Assembly: GCA_018287875.1 (NCBI GenBank)
Contig: JAGVVL010000018.1
Span: 3,667,616-3,731,615 of the forward strand
DNA from: Nigrospora sphaerica
Lineage: Eukaryota; Ascomycota; Sordariomycetes; Amphisphaeriales; Apiosporaceae
DNA length: 64,000 bases
Direction: 5' to 3'
Shown: piece after piece, positions 45,870-58,400 of the stretch
Numbering within the stretch: the first letter of the stretch is position 1
How the letters are laid out: the number at the start of each line of letters is the position of its first letter
Made by a program: the position numbers and the translations under genes
Notes under the pieces: generated by a model
Databases searched by the model: none
What the model was told of the DNA's origin: nothing
Seen by the model: the letters and a program-made list of their open reading frames with translations, nothing else

Positions 45870-48800
45870 CAGGTCAGGGTACTTTATATAGCCCTCTCGG
45901 GTTCCGACTAGAATAGGTATCTCAATCTCCCTTCTCACCACTCGTGGTTGGGGAATCTCCGGCTCTTCGATCTGAATATTATGTCGGGAGGGTTTTGATA
46001 GTCTTTCTCGCTTTCTTAGGCGGGCATTGTGCTAATCAGGCTGCGTCTATAGTGCCAATGGGTCTTCGTGGCTCCAGCTATCCTTGCTAGCGTCAATTGG
46101 CTCCCAGGTTCTATTAAGGTCCTTAACGAATGCTTTTAGTCTGTCGCTATAGAAGACACCTTAGATAGGTACTCCGGTGACGTCTATTAGCTTAAATCGA
46201 TTATTAGGCAGGATCTTATCCACTCGATAGGGTCCTATCCAATAATACTGAAGCTTCCTGTTGTTAAACATGTCGATATGTTGGATATAGTCGTATACCA
46301 AGACTAGGTGGTCTTTTATAATTGGTGTTAGTCGCATCCGGTGTTCGCTTCTCTAATCAACACCTTACACTCGTCGTCTGCGTTATACTGCAATTGCACG
46401 GCATATGGTTTTGATATCCGACGGTCTGTTCTTAAGTATGCGAACTCTACGCTTAAGCAGCTCTTCCTAGCTCATGTCGTGGTCCTAATTAAGAATACGC
46501 CACGTTAGCGTGCTAAGCTCGAAGGGTAATAGAGGCTCTCTACTATAAAGGAGTCGGTATAAGGACATGCCGAAGTACCAGACAACAGTTCGATTAGCCC
46601 AGATAGCCAATAGAAGGAGTGATACCCAGTTCTTGCCACTGCCGTTAGTCATCTTTATAAGGCTCTTCGCAATACTCTTATGCCCAGTCTCGATTAGGCC
46701 TTGTGTCTTCGAGCTATATGCGGGTCCAAGCGAAATCTTATACCCCAACTCTTTAGCAGCGGCGACGACTTCGCCTTTATTCTCTGGGCCTCCGTCTACC
46801 TTGAGGCATAAGAAGCAGCTATACTGGTAGACAATGCGTATCTTAATAAATCGGACGATGGATACGGAGTCAACCTTCTTTAAGGCTATGGCTTCTAAGT
46901 AGCTGGATACCTCGCACCTTACTTCCACAGTGGCAGTGTATCCTTGATATACTGGCATGTACTGGACATCCAAGACCCACGTTGTGAGGATATCCGTTAG
47001 TTCCGTCTATAGCTGCGTATTAACAGGGCGTTGATTAGATGCCTTCGCATATTGGAGACAGGCGTTCTGCCACTGGCGAATATCGGTGTACATGTTACTC
47101 CACTAGTAGAGGCTGGCGACTCGCTTATAGGTAGCTTCTCGTCCTTTATGCCCAAGGTCCTGGTATACTTAGTGAAAGATCTCTCTTCGCTAATTAAGGG
47201 TTTCCATTACTCGTCGTGGGGGTAGCTTGCTCGTTGGCTTCCTGAAAAGTATGCCTTCTTATAGAAAGAATTAAGCAGAATCCGATTTAAACCGTGTGGC
47301 TGTTCTCTTGAGGTTAGGTATGGACACGTCTCGTAGTCTGTCCGGTATCTCAAGGGTATCGAGGTAGTGTCTAATCTCGTCAATCCTTTTCTGTTAAGGG
47401 TCCTGTTGATTAAGATGAATAGCAGTGATCTTCGCATCCACAAAGTCCTCAATGTCACCTTCAGCCTTATCATCGACGTTGTCGGATGGTCCTCGCCCCT
47501 TGCGTGAGTGCGTCCGTAATGTAGTTCTGCTTGCCCGGAATATGCTGTACTTCGAAAGCGAACAGCTTAATATACGCGAGCCATCTTATTAGCGGTGCCG
47601 ACAGTAACAGGTTCATCGAACAGTCGTTCAGCTGGTCGCGTAGGGTCCTGGCGTTAGTCTAAAGAAGAAACTCCGCGCCAAATAGGTAGAGTCTCAAGCG
47701 CCTCAGCGCTTTAACAATAGCTAAGCACTCTTGCTTGCCGGAGTCATACTTGCTTTCTGCTTTATTCCAGCATCCTAACTCGAAACGAATAGGCTTATAC
47801 TGGCCACCGATAACCTAGCTAAGCTCTACACCCTAACCAATGCCGGAGGCGTTTATCTTAAGGTAGAACTTGTGTGAGCCGTACTCTGGTTTGATAAGTG
47901 CTGCAGCGTCTGCCACTTCGTTTTTGAGTATATTAAGTGCTTTGTCTTAATCAGTACCCTAGCGGAAAGTCGTGTCCTTCTGGAGTAGTCTTATCAGTGG
48001 CTTCGCTTTGGCCGCGTAGTGGACAATCCATGCCCGAAAGCATCCGGCAAGTCTAAGAAAACTGCGAATTTCTGCAACGTCTCTACAAGCTGTCTATTCC
48101 CTAATCTTGATTACCTTTCTCTCTGGCAGCCGGCGACCATCAGAGCCACAGATATAGCCTATAACCTCGATCTGACTTTGGCACTATTAGGACTTGGAAC
48201 CATTAATAGAGACGCCTACCAGCTCTATATTGAACAACACGGCATCCAGGTTTTCAAGGTGCTCGAGAATAAACCGTCGAATACCAGGGTAGAGCTCTTA
48301 ATTAAGATAACGCGTAGTCGGTCCTTTAACTGGCACATTGTCGAAGAAGAAGTCGGCCTTTTCCTTTAGGATGTCGAACAGGATCCTAGCTATCACTCGA
48401 ATAAAATGTCCTAGTAAATTCGTGAATCCTTAAGGCAACGTCGTCTATCTTAGTACTCCGAGAGGTATTGAAAACGCTGTTATATCCCTACTCCTCTCTA
48501 TAAGTAAACAGTGGTCGTACTTAGAGAAGAGGTCCAGTCCTATAAGTATTTGACAGTTCGAAAAGGCTTTAGCAAACTCGTCGCACCCTTTAGGTAGGAG
48601 CGCGTCTTTAATCGTGACTCTATTAAGCCGAGTCGCCGAGTTAATTAGCCTCACGCTTCCATCTTTCTTACTCACCATAAACCAGCTGTTTCGGTACAGC
48701 CTGTGGTATTCCTCTAGCCATCCTTTGGCCAGTCTCTTCTTCAGGACCTCAATCGCCTTTGGTATCAGCGCACCAGGAATCGGCACGTTCTTAGCTTGCC

Positions 48801-51800
48801 ATATGACGTACGGAACCGTCCTGATCTCATAGGGAGGTGAGATCTCTAGCCGAATCTAGCCTATGTCTGTAATATCCTAAGCTAGGCATGCTTCTCGGTT
48901 CTGGAGGATCTGCTTAAAGATAGCCGTTTCTTCCAAAGTTATCTCCGAGGACTTGAGCTAATTAAGGATCTCCGCCTATCGCTTATCTGTCAGCTGCTCT
49001 TTGAGTCCTATAGTGGTGAACCTTAGCTGCATGTTTCTTATTAGCCCTTCTACTGGTTTAAGCGGCAATCTATCTCCGATCTCTCTTATCGCTTCGTTCT
49101 TTTATAACGTCGAACTAGCTGGCACAGTCCCGTCTGAAGGATAGTTATCAACAGGTTGCACCTTCTACGCCACTGTCTTATACATGGTGTTAAGCTGCTC
49201 CGTTAGCTTTGAAGGACCGTTTTCTTATTTTGGTTTACAAGGGAATGACTGAGGTGGAAAAATAGGGTAAGGAGGCGAGGGCGGGTCGTGGCTGCAAGGT
49301 GCAACCCCGTCGTCCCCCATGTACTCGTCTCTTAACAAACGTAAAAAGTCTAGGAAGTGGTCATCCGAAAATCGTCCAATTAAGGTTTCCTCACCCTCTT
49401 CGAAGGGTGTATAGTGTTAATCAAGCTCAACAGCTATCATCACGCTCACTGTGAACTCTGCGAAAGCGTATTGGCTGTCTGGTGGTTGTGAGGCTTCAAC
49501 CTAAGGCAGCTACTGAGCCGGTTAGCATCCTTAGTAGCCCCCAGTTTTCCGCCTTCGCCCTAGTGACTTGAGGAGTCCTCTAATCAGCCTTCCTCTAGTC
49601 TGGCACTATCGGGTAGCGAAGCTTCGCGTTTCCAATAATAAGTTCCGTAAGCGGCATAGTCCTGTAAGGCACGTTTTAGGTAAAGCTAGCCTTAGTGTTA
49701 TAGATAAAGGGCAATCCTAGAATTATATCGTGCTTAGTGGTTTCAGGTTTGACCACAGCGAAGGACATCTTAATCTTGCGCCTAGCGATCCAGAGGTTGT
49801 CTTCCAGCTCTCCAATTATCTCAGTGATAGCGTTGCTTTCGGACCAGCCTTTAATGGATGTCTTCCTTTCTATAAAGGACAGACCATTTTGGGAACAGTA
49901 AGCAGAGGAGATGATGTTAATCGATACGCCGGTATCGAGTAATCCTCTAATCAGGTCCTCGTCGCTACTAGGACCAACTTTAACTAGTAAGCGTCCTAAT
50001 AATCGGGATTCCAATCCTCCTTAGCTTTCCGCTAAAGTGACCTGCGGTGGGTTCTATTAATTATAAAGACTAATAAACTTTAGTAGGAAACTAGCGTCCT
50101 AAAAAGGGGTGTCAATAACGTTGACTTCTATAATATCGTGACTGTATGAAGCTGTAAGATTTGTGCCTTTAATTAGTGCCGTCTTCTATATGCCTTAGGA
50201 TAAAGTATCTCGAGCTTCAATGACCTCCTCGATCCCTTAATATCTCTTAACAGTCTCTCTTACTATATCCATTAGTGCGATACCCACTGCAGGCACGTTA
50301 TTAAGCAATTCGTTAAGTGTAAGAGGGAAGTTTTTGACCCCCAATCGGCGTTGTAGTCGCAGTCGCTATCTCTGTACATCTTAATCAGAGGTTCCCACTG
50401 CAGGGTGGGTGCGCAATATCTCAGTGGGTGCGTCCACATTGTCGTCTAGCTAAGGTGCTTTCTCGATGTAGGATCCGTTTAAGAGTCTCACTCGCTTACC
50501 GGCTGCATTAACCTCATAGCCGTCTGTCTTATCTGGTACTTCCTTAACGGTTACGACGTTTAAAAGCAGAGGTCTTACCTTAGTTTCAACTTCTTAAAGT
50601 TCTAAGCCCGAGCTGTCAGTACTAGTCTACACAAACTCGAAGTCTACTAATAGTGTAAATGCGGCGTTATAGTCGACGATCTTTTTAACTGTCGCTACTT
50701 TTAAGTCGGCTCTTTATAGAACCTTGGCCTAATTAGTGGCTTATGCTTTCTTCGACTGGACTTCTTCGATATATATAGCGGCTTCGTCGGCAGTTAGAAG
50801 GTCCTGTTTCCGTAACTCGTTCCTTATAAAGGCTTACTAACGCGCGTTCTCTCTTCGCTAGTGAAAGACCACTTTAAACAGCTCCCAAACAGTTGGCTTG
50901 CTATATCTCACTGCGTCTAAAGAAATGTCTCTCTCTAGCCATTCCCCGTGGTCGTTGCGGCTGCTAAGTCGGAACCTTTTAGCGTCTAGATCGAAATAAG
51001 CGATACCTTCTTGGTCCAGCAAAGCCAGCATGCCACAGCGCATGCTCCTGTGGTCCATCATTCCGCAAATATAGCAGCCACCCAGGGCATAAGTCCTGGT
51101 GTACGGGATCTGGTCGACTGGCCGTACTCTGTCGTAGGATCCTCTACCACCACGGCCACCTAACCGTAGCCCTATAAGTAGTCCCGCCCCTTAATTGCGT
51201 TAACTTGATATATTTACTACTGATCACCAGTATACGCTCGGTCGTTCGCTTAGTTCTATGCAAGCTAGATCGTAAGAAGCTTCAATTCCTCGAGTTCCTT
51301 ATATAGCTTATTTATAGGGTTATCACTGGCCCTGGCCTGGTGCTCCTTAGGTGCCTTCTTTATCAGCTCCTAAGGTACCTTCTAAATAAGGGTACGCTCT
51401 TCTGCTGCTTGAATACCGGCGCTAACAGGGTCTAAGGTGTTGGCGAACTGCTTCTCTTCCACTATCCAGTTCAGTAGGTACTGGATCGTGTCATCGTATC
51501 CCATGTCTTTGCACTTCCTATACAGACAGCGTTAGATCTTTAGGTGCAATCGCTTAATCAGACCTTCCCGTGTGGGCTTAGCTCGGTTCCTATAGCTGCT
51601 GGCGCGTGTTTCGAGCTCTTATGCTAGCTGCTAATATTCGATCAAGTAGTTAAAGATTTCTATATAGTCGCTAAGCTTAGGACCTAACTTTAAAGTCGAC
51701 AGTTTCTAGCTGACCGGTATCTGCTGTAACAGATCGCCTAGCTTAAATTTAGAGAGTATGTTATCTTTCATCTCTTTCCAATTGTTGCTCCGTATAAGGC

Positions 51801-52226
51801 AGTTTCTAACTATAAATAGTGTCCGCTAACCTTTGCAGTAGGCTATAAGCTCTGCTATCTTGTCTTCGTCTAGTAGCTTAAAGCGTCGCATATAGAGTTC
51901 GTACATCTCTAGGAAGGCGGAGACATTGCTGCCATCGAACTGAATGTGCAGGTAATGTCCAGGGTCAGGCGGCGGTCTCTGGCCTATCCAGGACCAAGCA
52001 GGCGGTATAGGAATTGCAGGCTGGTCCTACACTCCTTGCGCATGTCCTTGATTATAGGAAGACACTGGGCCCTCAGTCGTAGGTTGCGGCTGATCTTGCG
52101 TTCTAGAGGTGTCCGGCATATTGACAGGGATATCTTCCTCGGAAGACTGGGAGTTTCCTTTAACGACGTTGTCAGATAACAGATTCTGGAAGGGTAATTC
52201 TTAATCAAGGCCGTCAGAGTCTGACA
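45870..52226 (-). pseudogene. Ty3/gypsy-type retrotransposon gag-pol remnant (gypsy-2)
   Basis: Minus strand. Gag opens at 52226 (MSDSDG), with DPGHYLHIQFDGSNVSAFLEM near 51950 (shown in part), then a zinc knuckle C-x2-C-x4-H-x4-C at about 51030-51075. The protease has LLDTGVSINIIS (about 49930). RT blocks are NSWFMVSKKDGSVRLI (about 48690), GLDLFSKYDHCL (about 48525) and a catalytic box FFDNVPVKGP (about 48320-48350), where FxDD is expected. The integrase core has KVDGGPENKG (about 46800). Order is gag-PR-RT-RH-IN, as in Ty3/gypsy. TAG, TAA and TGA replace CAG, CAA and TGG throughout. A small better-preserved piece of the same family is at 41440-41649. Confidence 0.78.
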
Positions 52227-52888
52227 TGACAATAGGGGAGGTGGGTGATGGTGGTGGTCTGTCGCTTAGGTAATCAGTTTTAAAGCAATATGTAGGGGTT
52301 CGCAGTTGTCGACGAGATCGCATCTGCTAATACACTCTTGCCAGTCTGCGGCCCTGTCTGCTGTTCGGCCCGAGTCGTACTGCTGTATTAGAGTGATTAA
52401 CCTTATATTCCCTATACTCTGAAAGGATCGTCACTTAAATCTGGGTTATGTTCTAACATAACCTAAAAATCTGTTCTAAAAAGCGTTGAGTCTATATAAT
52501 AATAAGGTTAGCAATTAAATTAGCTTGATTAATAAATCCTACACTTAAAACTGTAGCTCTTATAGCCCTAAACATAGTTTAACGTGCGCGGTGTAGGTAG
52601 CATGCCCGCCATCACCTAAAACCCGCCGCTTAACACCAATGTTTGGTTTCAGCTTCAGTATAGCTGCATTCAGCGGCCGATAATTAACGTTTTGCTCTAT
52701 AATATCAGTAGTCAAAGCACATAAAGTGAGGGGAAATTAAACCCTCTAATGTATCAGTTTCTAGGGGTACTCAAACTTCCCTCCTTTAACAGGTCCTCAA
52801 ATCTCATCAGTCTTCTTTAATACTTAATCCCATATATATTTGACTATTAATTAAGAGGTTCACAGTTCGAGTCTATATAGGGGAGCCA
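52227..52888. other. Leader of gypsy-2 or a related element, with a primer-site candidate
   Basis: Non-coding, partly AT-rich. At its right end (52858-52888), just inside the LTR, the minus strand begins TGGCTCCCC: the complement of a tRNA 3' end including CCA. See the findings. Confidence 0.4.
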
Positions 52889-53228
52889 TAGAATAGACAA
52901 ACCCCAGATAAAGGGAGTCTAGTAGAAGGACGCGGTCGTAAGGTCGATCCAAACGGAGTGGTTGCGAGCCCTTATGTCAAATATCACAAGTAAAGATATG
53001 TGGATGGTCTTGATCAAGGGTCGCAGCAAGTGAGGAGGTAAAGAATGAGGTTTAAAGTCAAGAGCAAAGGGAGTGTGAATTCATGAAGCATAGTGGTCAA
53101 CAGGTTGAATTGTGTTGTGTATGTGTCTGCGTGTCTCTCACATAGCTAACTGCGAACGGTTGAGCGTTCCTATTTAAAGTGCATTGGCCTGATCAAGGTT
53201 CAAGCCATCATTCCCTATCCCCGTCTCA
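52889..53228 (-). mobile_element. gypsy LTR (reverse), probably 5' LTR of the element to its left
   Basis: 340 bp from TGAGACGGGG (53228) to ...TTTGTCTATTCTA (52889); matches 32848-33180 in the opposite orientation. It adjoins a tRNA-primer-site candidate on the correct side for a minus-strand 5' LTR. No short duplication flanks it. Confidence 0.6.
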
Positions 53229-53244
53229 ATAACTTAATGTTCTT

Positions 53245-54104
53245 TGTTAAAAGTGGTGGTTTGATCGGAACAGGAAAAACCTTTTATTGAGACCGGGCAG
53301 GGCTCTTACGTAAGCCTTGATCAAGGGTTTACACAAGTATAAGTTAGGCTTTGGTAGTCTAGTTCATAGCTAGAGACACAGCGCGCTTTTTCCTCCTTTT
53401 AATACACTGCTACTCTTACTACGGCACTTCACGCTCATTTTTCGTGACTATTTTGAGCTTCTTTTACTTCCCTACGTTAAGGATCATCTTGATCAACGAT
53501 ATCCTCACCTGATTGTCCTTGAGATCGACCTCACGACCGTGTCTTTCCACCAGACTCCCTACAGTTTGGGGTTTCTTGGTTCCATTATAAGGGCCCTTTT
53601 AATCTTGGAGGTCGTTTCTTATAGGTAAAGAAACACGGAAGAATAAAGAACTTCTCTTCGAAAGAAACGAGAGTGTATTTTGTGTGCTTGCTTGCTTAAG
53701 GATAGACTAGATACACAAAGAGAGGAGATTCAGCCCTTACTTGCACCCGTTAAACCTTTATCCTCTTAGTAATACAAAGAGAAAGACGTGTAAGTGATTG
53801 CGTAAGTGATTACGTGGCTTAGAAGCATATGGAACCTTATAGAGGTTTATGGAGCCTCATGGGGGCTCGTGGGGGCTTCAAGGAGCCACGTAGAAACTCG
53901 TGGAAACTTGTGGAAAATTCCGGGTGGCGTACGCCACGCTTGCAGGTAAAGCGGGCCACACTTACAGGGAAGCTGGCCCGTGCTCCAAGGTAGGCTGGCT
54001 CGAGCTCTAGGATAGGCTCGATTAAAGGACCAGCTTTCCGTTAAGTGCATAGCTTAGTCCGTAGTGACAGAGAACGGTATAGGATAAGTCCTATACCTAC
54101 AACA
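53245..54104 (-). mobile_element. Ty1/copia solo LTR (reverse), split by another LTR
   Basis: Starts TGTTAAAAGTGGTGG and ends CCTACAACA. The two halves of the copia LTR (53245-53287 and 53585-54104) are separated by the insertion at 53288-53584. It is more diverged than the other copies, and no flanking duplication is seen. Confidence 0.75.
53288..53584 (+). mobile_element. gypsy-type solo LTR inside the copia LTR
   Basis: 297 bp bounded by TGAGACCGGG...GGTTCCA, with TTAT on both sides of the insertion. Its right half resembles the LTR families at 32848-33180 and 52889-53228 (CACGACCGTGTCTTTCCACC; GGGGTTT). Confidence 0.65.
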
Positions 54105-54540
54105 TGAAATTATAAATTCATAATCTACGATCTTATAATTTATTATATGACCTCTTTCTCTTAAGGGCAATTCATTCTTACTTAAGAATCTTCTCTTGCT
54201 AAGCATATTTACCTTTGAGGAATCTTTTCTTATTTAAGCTATACTTCTTAATATTCTCTTCTAGCTAGTCCCTTGTAGCTGGTAAGGTTTTCAATAGCTA
54301 GTATGGTACCTTAGCCACTTTTCTTAGCTGTGACGGCGAACTGCGTGCCGTGACATTAGCCAGGGTTCTTAGGGTTGTAACATCTCTTTACTCTTAACTT
54401 TAAACCTCACTCTTTATGTGCTTACTTACTAGGACCCTTAATTGAGATTATCTATATATCTTTAGCTGTAATATCTCCTTTAAAAGCACGTAACCCTTCA
54501 GTTCGGATTGACTTAAAGACCGTGTTCTTTTATTAAACTT
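54105..54540. other. Degenerate LTR sequence left of the copia element
   Basis: 54105-54360 is AT-rich and unassigned; it includes an inverted TGACGGC...GCCGTGACA pair (54329-54355). 54370-54540 resembles the 3' half of the gypsy LTR at 32958-33150, much mutated. Confidence 0.45.
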
Positions 54541-55104
54541 TGTTGCAGGTATAGGACTTATCCTATACCGTTCTCTGTCACTACGGACTAAGCTATGCAC
54601 TTAACGAGAAGCTAGTCATTTAACCGAGCCTATCCTAAAGCTCGGGCCAGCCTACCCTGGAGCACGGGCCAGCTTACCCGCAAGCATGGCCCGCTTTACC
54701 CACAAGCGTGGCGTTCGCCACGCGGAAGCTTCTGCAGGTTCCACGAGTTTCCACGAGTTTCTACGTGACTCCTGAAGCTCCCACGAGCCCCCATGAGGCT
54801 CCACAAACCTCTATAAGGTTCCATATGCTTCTAAGCCACGTAATCACTTACGCAATCACTTACGCGTCCTCTTCCTTGTATTACTAAGAGGATAAAGGTT
54901 TAACGGGTATAAGTAAAGGCTGAATCTCCCTCTTCGTGTAACTAGTCTGTCCTGAAGCAAGCAAGCACACAAAATACACTCTCGTTCCTCTTGAAGAGAA
55001 GTTCCTTATTCTTCCGTGTTTCTTTATAGAAACGACCTCCGAGATGGAAAGAGCCCTTATAAAGGGGTTGCTTCCTCTTTTCGATCGAACCACCACTTCC
55101 AACA
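54541..55104 (+). repeat. 5' LTR of the copia element
   Basis: Near-identical partner of 59841-60408, differing by a few substitutions and short indels. Related solo LTRs lie at 20582, 31067 and 53245. Confidence 0.92.
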
Positions 55105-55116
55105 GGTTATGAGCCC
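55105..55116 (+). promoter_or_regulatory. Primer-binding site, initiator tRNA-Met anticodon arm
   Basis: GGTTATGAGCCC starts immediately after the LTR. It is complementary to the anticodon stem-loop of eukaryotic initiator tRNA-Met (GGGCUCAUAACC), not to a tRNA 3' end. This is the half-tRNA priming known from Drosophila copia and yeast Ty5. Confidence 0.7.
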
Positions 55117-55494
55117 GGGCCGATATCTTTTCGCTTAAGATTACGCCCCTTAACCTCCCTCGTCGATTTCTTCCTCCTCTCTCGGCCGAAGCAACCTGGA
55201 AGCGACCCTAAGTCTTCGAACCGCTTTATTCGTCTCGAAAGCCCTCGAAGCTTCTGGAAGCAACCTTAAGTCTTCCAAAGCCTTCTTCGATATTATCGAA
55301 GTCTTTAAGCCCTCGGACTCGCTTTAAGCGAATATTTCGGATAAGCTGCTTTTCGGCGTCCCGATTAGCATATAGCTGCCCCTTTATTCCTTAACCTTAG
55401 GAATTAAAGAGGTTATATTCAATACGAGGCATTTTTCGGTTCTCTTTAACCGAATAAGGGCTTATTTCGGCTACTCTCACGCCGGAAAAACAAC

Positions 55495-58400
55495 ATGGCC
55501 GACATTATTAAGTCGGTATCGGCATGTTTAATGCCGAAATCCCACCGACTATCCGGTTCTTCAAACTGGAACACATGGAAGTCCTCCTTACTGCTTTATT
55601 TTAAACTCTTAAAAATTGAGCAGTTCTTCCTTAATACGGATAAGTATAAGGAGATTTCCGAGGAGCAGAAGACTCTAGCCTTACTTGTTATAAGGCAGAA
55701 CCTTTCTGACGAGCCTCTTTCTTTAATCTTCGACGCTACGGACCCCCTTTCAGCACTAGAAACGTTAAGTGCTAGTTATGAGGTACTGGTCCCGTTCTCC
55801 GGCAGCAGCTCTATATCGAGTTCCATTCTATTCGATACGAGCATTATAACTCGTTAACCGAGTTTATCTCTTCGTTTAAGACCTATGCGAAGAAACTAGC
55901 GAATGTCGGAGCGAAGATAGACGATATAGACTTAAAGACGGTCTTTATAGCCGCCTTGTCGTCTACTTACCCTATATGGGCTGACCGGCAACGCTCCGCT
56001 TTACGAAGTAAGGAGCCGCCGTCTTTAGATTCGCTAATCAACGATATTCTCGACGAATCTAAGGCTTCCTCAGATACTTCAATGGGGAACTCTTCGTTTT
56101 ATACGAAGAATAACCGTTCTAAACCCCTCACTCAAAGGGGCCCAAAATCTAATAACGGGAAGAACGGAAAAGGGTTGAATAACGGGAATTCAAACCCTAA
56201 GAACCCTAACTTTAAGGGTTCTAAGCGGAATTCTAAGGGTTCTAAGCCGAATCCTAAGAAACCGCAGGAAAAAGTCGTCCTAACGACTCCGATTCCAACT
56301 CAGATTCCGAATCCGGAAAACAGTCCGAGTCGTTTTATAGTTACTCTTATTCAAGTAGTGACTTTAACGGCGTACCGAAGGACTGGTGGCTCTACGATAC
56401 GGGCTCTACACAGCATATATCGAACGATAAGTCCTACTTTAAGGACTTAACTTACTGTTCCGACTTAGACCCCGTTATTACCGGAGCCGGCTTTATAAAG
56501 CCAGTAGGAAAGGGAATCGTTACCCTTCCTATAAAGAAAAGAGCGACATTTTCTACCTTACTCTCGAGAACACGCTCTATATCCCGGATTTCCCGATTAA
56601 TCTTATCTCCGGATTAAACCACTATAAGTCCGGCGGAAAGATAAGCGGAACGGAACTTCTCTCTTCAAAAGGCGTCGTTATAGCCACGTTAAACCCCTTA
56701 AAGCGTGGTTTCTTTCTCGACGTCGCCTATAAGCCGGAACCGAATTTCGCTTATATCACAGCGAAAACCGCGCTTAAAAAGACCTAATAGGCCAAAAGAA
56801 CGGTCTTAAAAGCCTAAAATCCAAAGACTTACCGCCAAAACTACCTGGGACCCGGACTTCAGCCACGGTACCCGAAAACGGCTCTTTAAAGTCTTTTAAG
56901 TCCGATATCTCAACGGATTTAACTCTGATTTCGACGGAGTCAACGGCTTTAAGGTCTACTTTACCTGGACTTTCCTATAGTTCAGTCGAGAGCCCCATTA
57001 AGAATCCATGGAGCTTTATATTGGAGATTCCAAGTCTCTCCTACTATACGGACACCGAATTATGGCATAAACGCCTTGGTCATCCAAGTTTCGACGCCTT
57101 AGTTAAGGCCTCAAAGTCTACAAAGGGCATAGACCCTCGAAACTTAATAAACAGGACCTGAACTGCGAGGCCTGCTTATTAGGAAAGTTTACCCGACAAC
57201 AAGGAAAGTCAACAGAAATCGAGCAACTTTTCCTTAAACCGGATCTGCTTAGATACGGTTAAAATCACTCCTACGAGTTATTTGGGTTACAATTACATTA
57301 TTGTCTACACCGACGACTTTACGTCCTTTCGCTTTATAGACTTTACTAAGTCTAAGGACGAGGTGTTTGAGACGGTTAAAAACCGTTTAGAACACTTAAA
57401 ACAGCAGTTTAAATCGTATCCTTCTTTTATAAGGATCGATAACGGGACCGAATTTAACCCCGCTCAGCTCGAAAAATTCCTAAAGACTAAAGGAGTTATT
57501 TACGAGCCCTCGAACCGCTACACACCCGAACAAAACGGCATAGCGGAAAGATCTAATCGAGTTATACTCGATAAAGGTCGTACGGCGATACTAGACGCGA
57601 AAATCCCTAAATACCTATGGGAATTCGTCCTACAGTCTATAGTAAAGGTTATCAACCTTACGCCGACCTCGAAAAAGAATATAACTCCTTATCAGGAGTT
57701 CTACGACTATTTCTATCCTAATCAGGATAATACTCCCGATTTATCCTTCTTACATATTATCGGAACTCCGGTATACACCTATAAACCAAAGGAACTGTTA
57801 GTTCAGTCCGATAAATTCGCAGCTAAGGCTGAAAAAGGGATTCTACTCGGGTATAAGGGAAACTCGATTTATATCGTCTATATCCCTAGCCGGCCCTTTA
57901 AAAAGCGTGTTTTTCCGACCTCCCACCTTCGAGTTCTATCCGAAGACGAAGAAAATACGGAAATAGAGGGGGTAGACTACACTCCTTCGGCCACGCTATC
58001 TGGAAACAGCACTCAAGACGAGATTTCCGATATTATCTCCGTCTCTAGTGCAAATTCCGGCCCTATTCCAAACTCGAAGGGTATCATAAACCGTCCGAAG
58101 ACGTCTATCGAGGTTGTTTTACCCAATAACCTCTCCGAAAGCAAAAAGTCGACTTATAAGCGTTTCGATAACGCTTTTCCAACCGCTACCCTTTATAAAG
58201 AGCCCCGCTCCTTAAAGGAAGCCCTTCAGTCTAAGGATAAAGAAGAGTGGCTATCTACAGTTCACACCGAACTAAAGGAAATCATAAAGAAAGGGACTCT
58301 TAAAGCGGTTGATCGAGCTAAAGTTAAGAGAAGGACGCTCTCCTTTATCTCTAAAATGGGTCTTCAAGTTAAAGACCGACGTGACCGGAAAACCGGTTAA

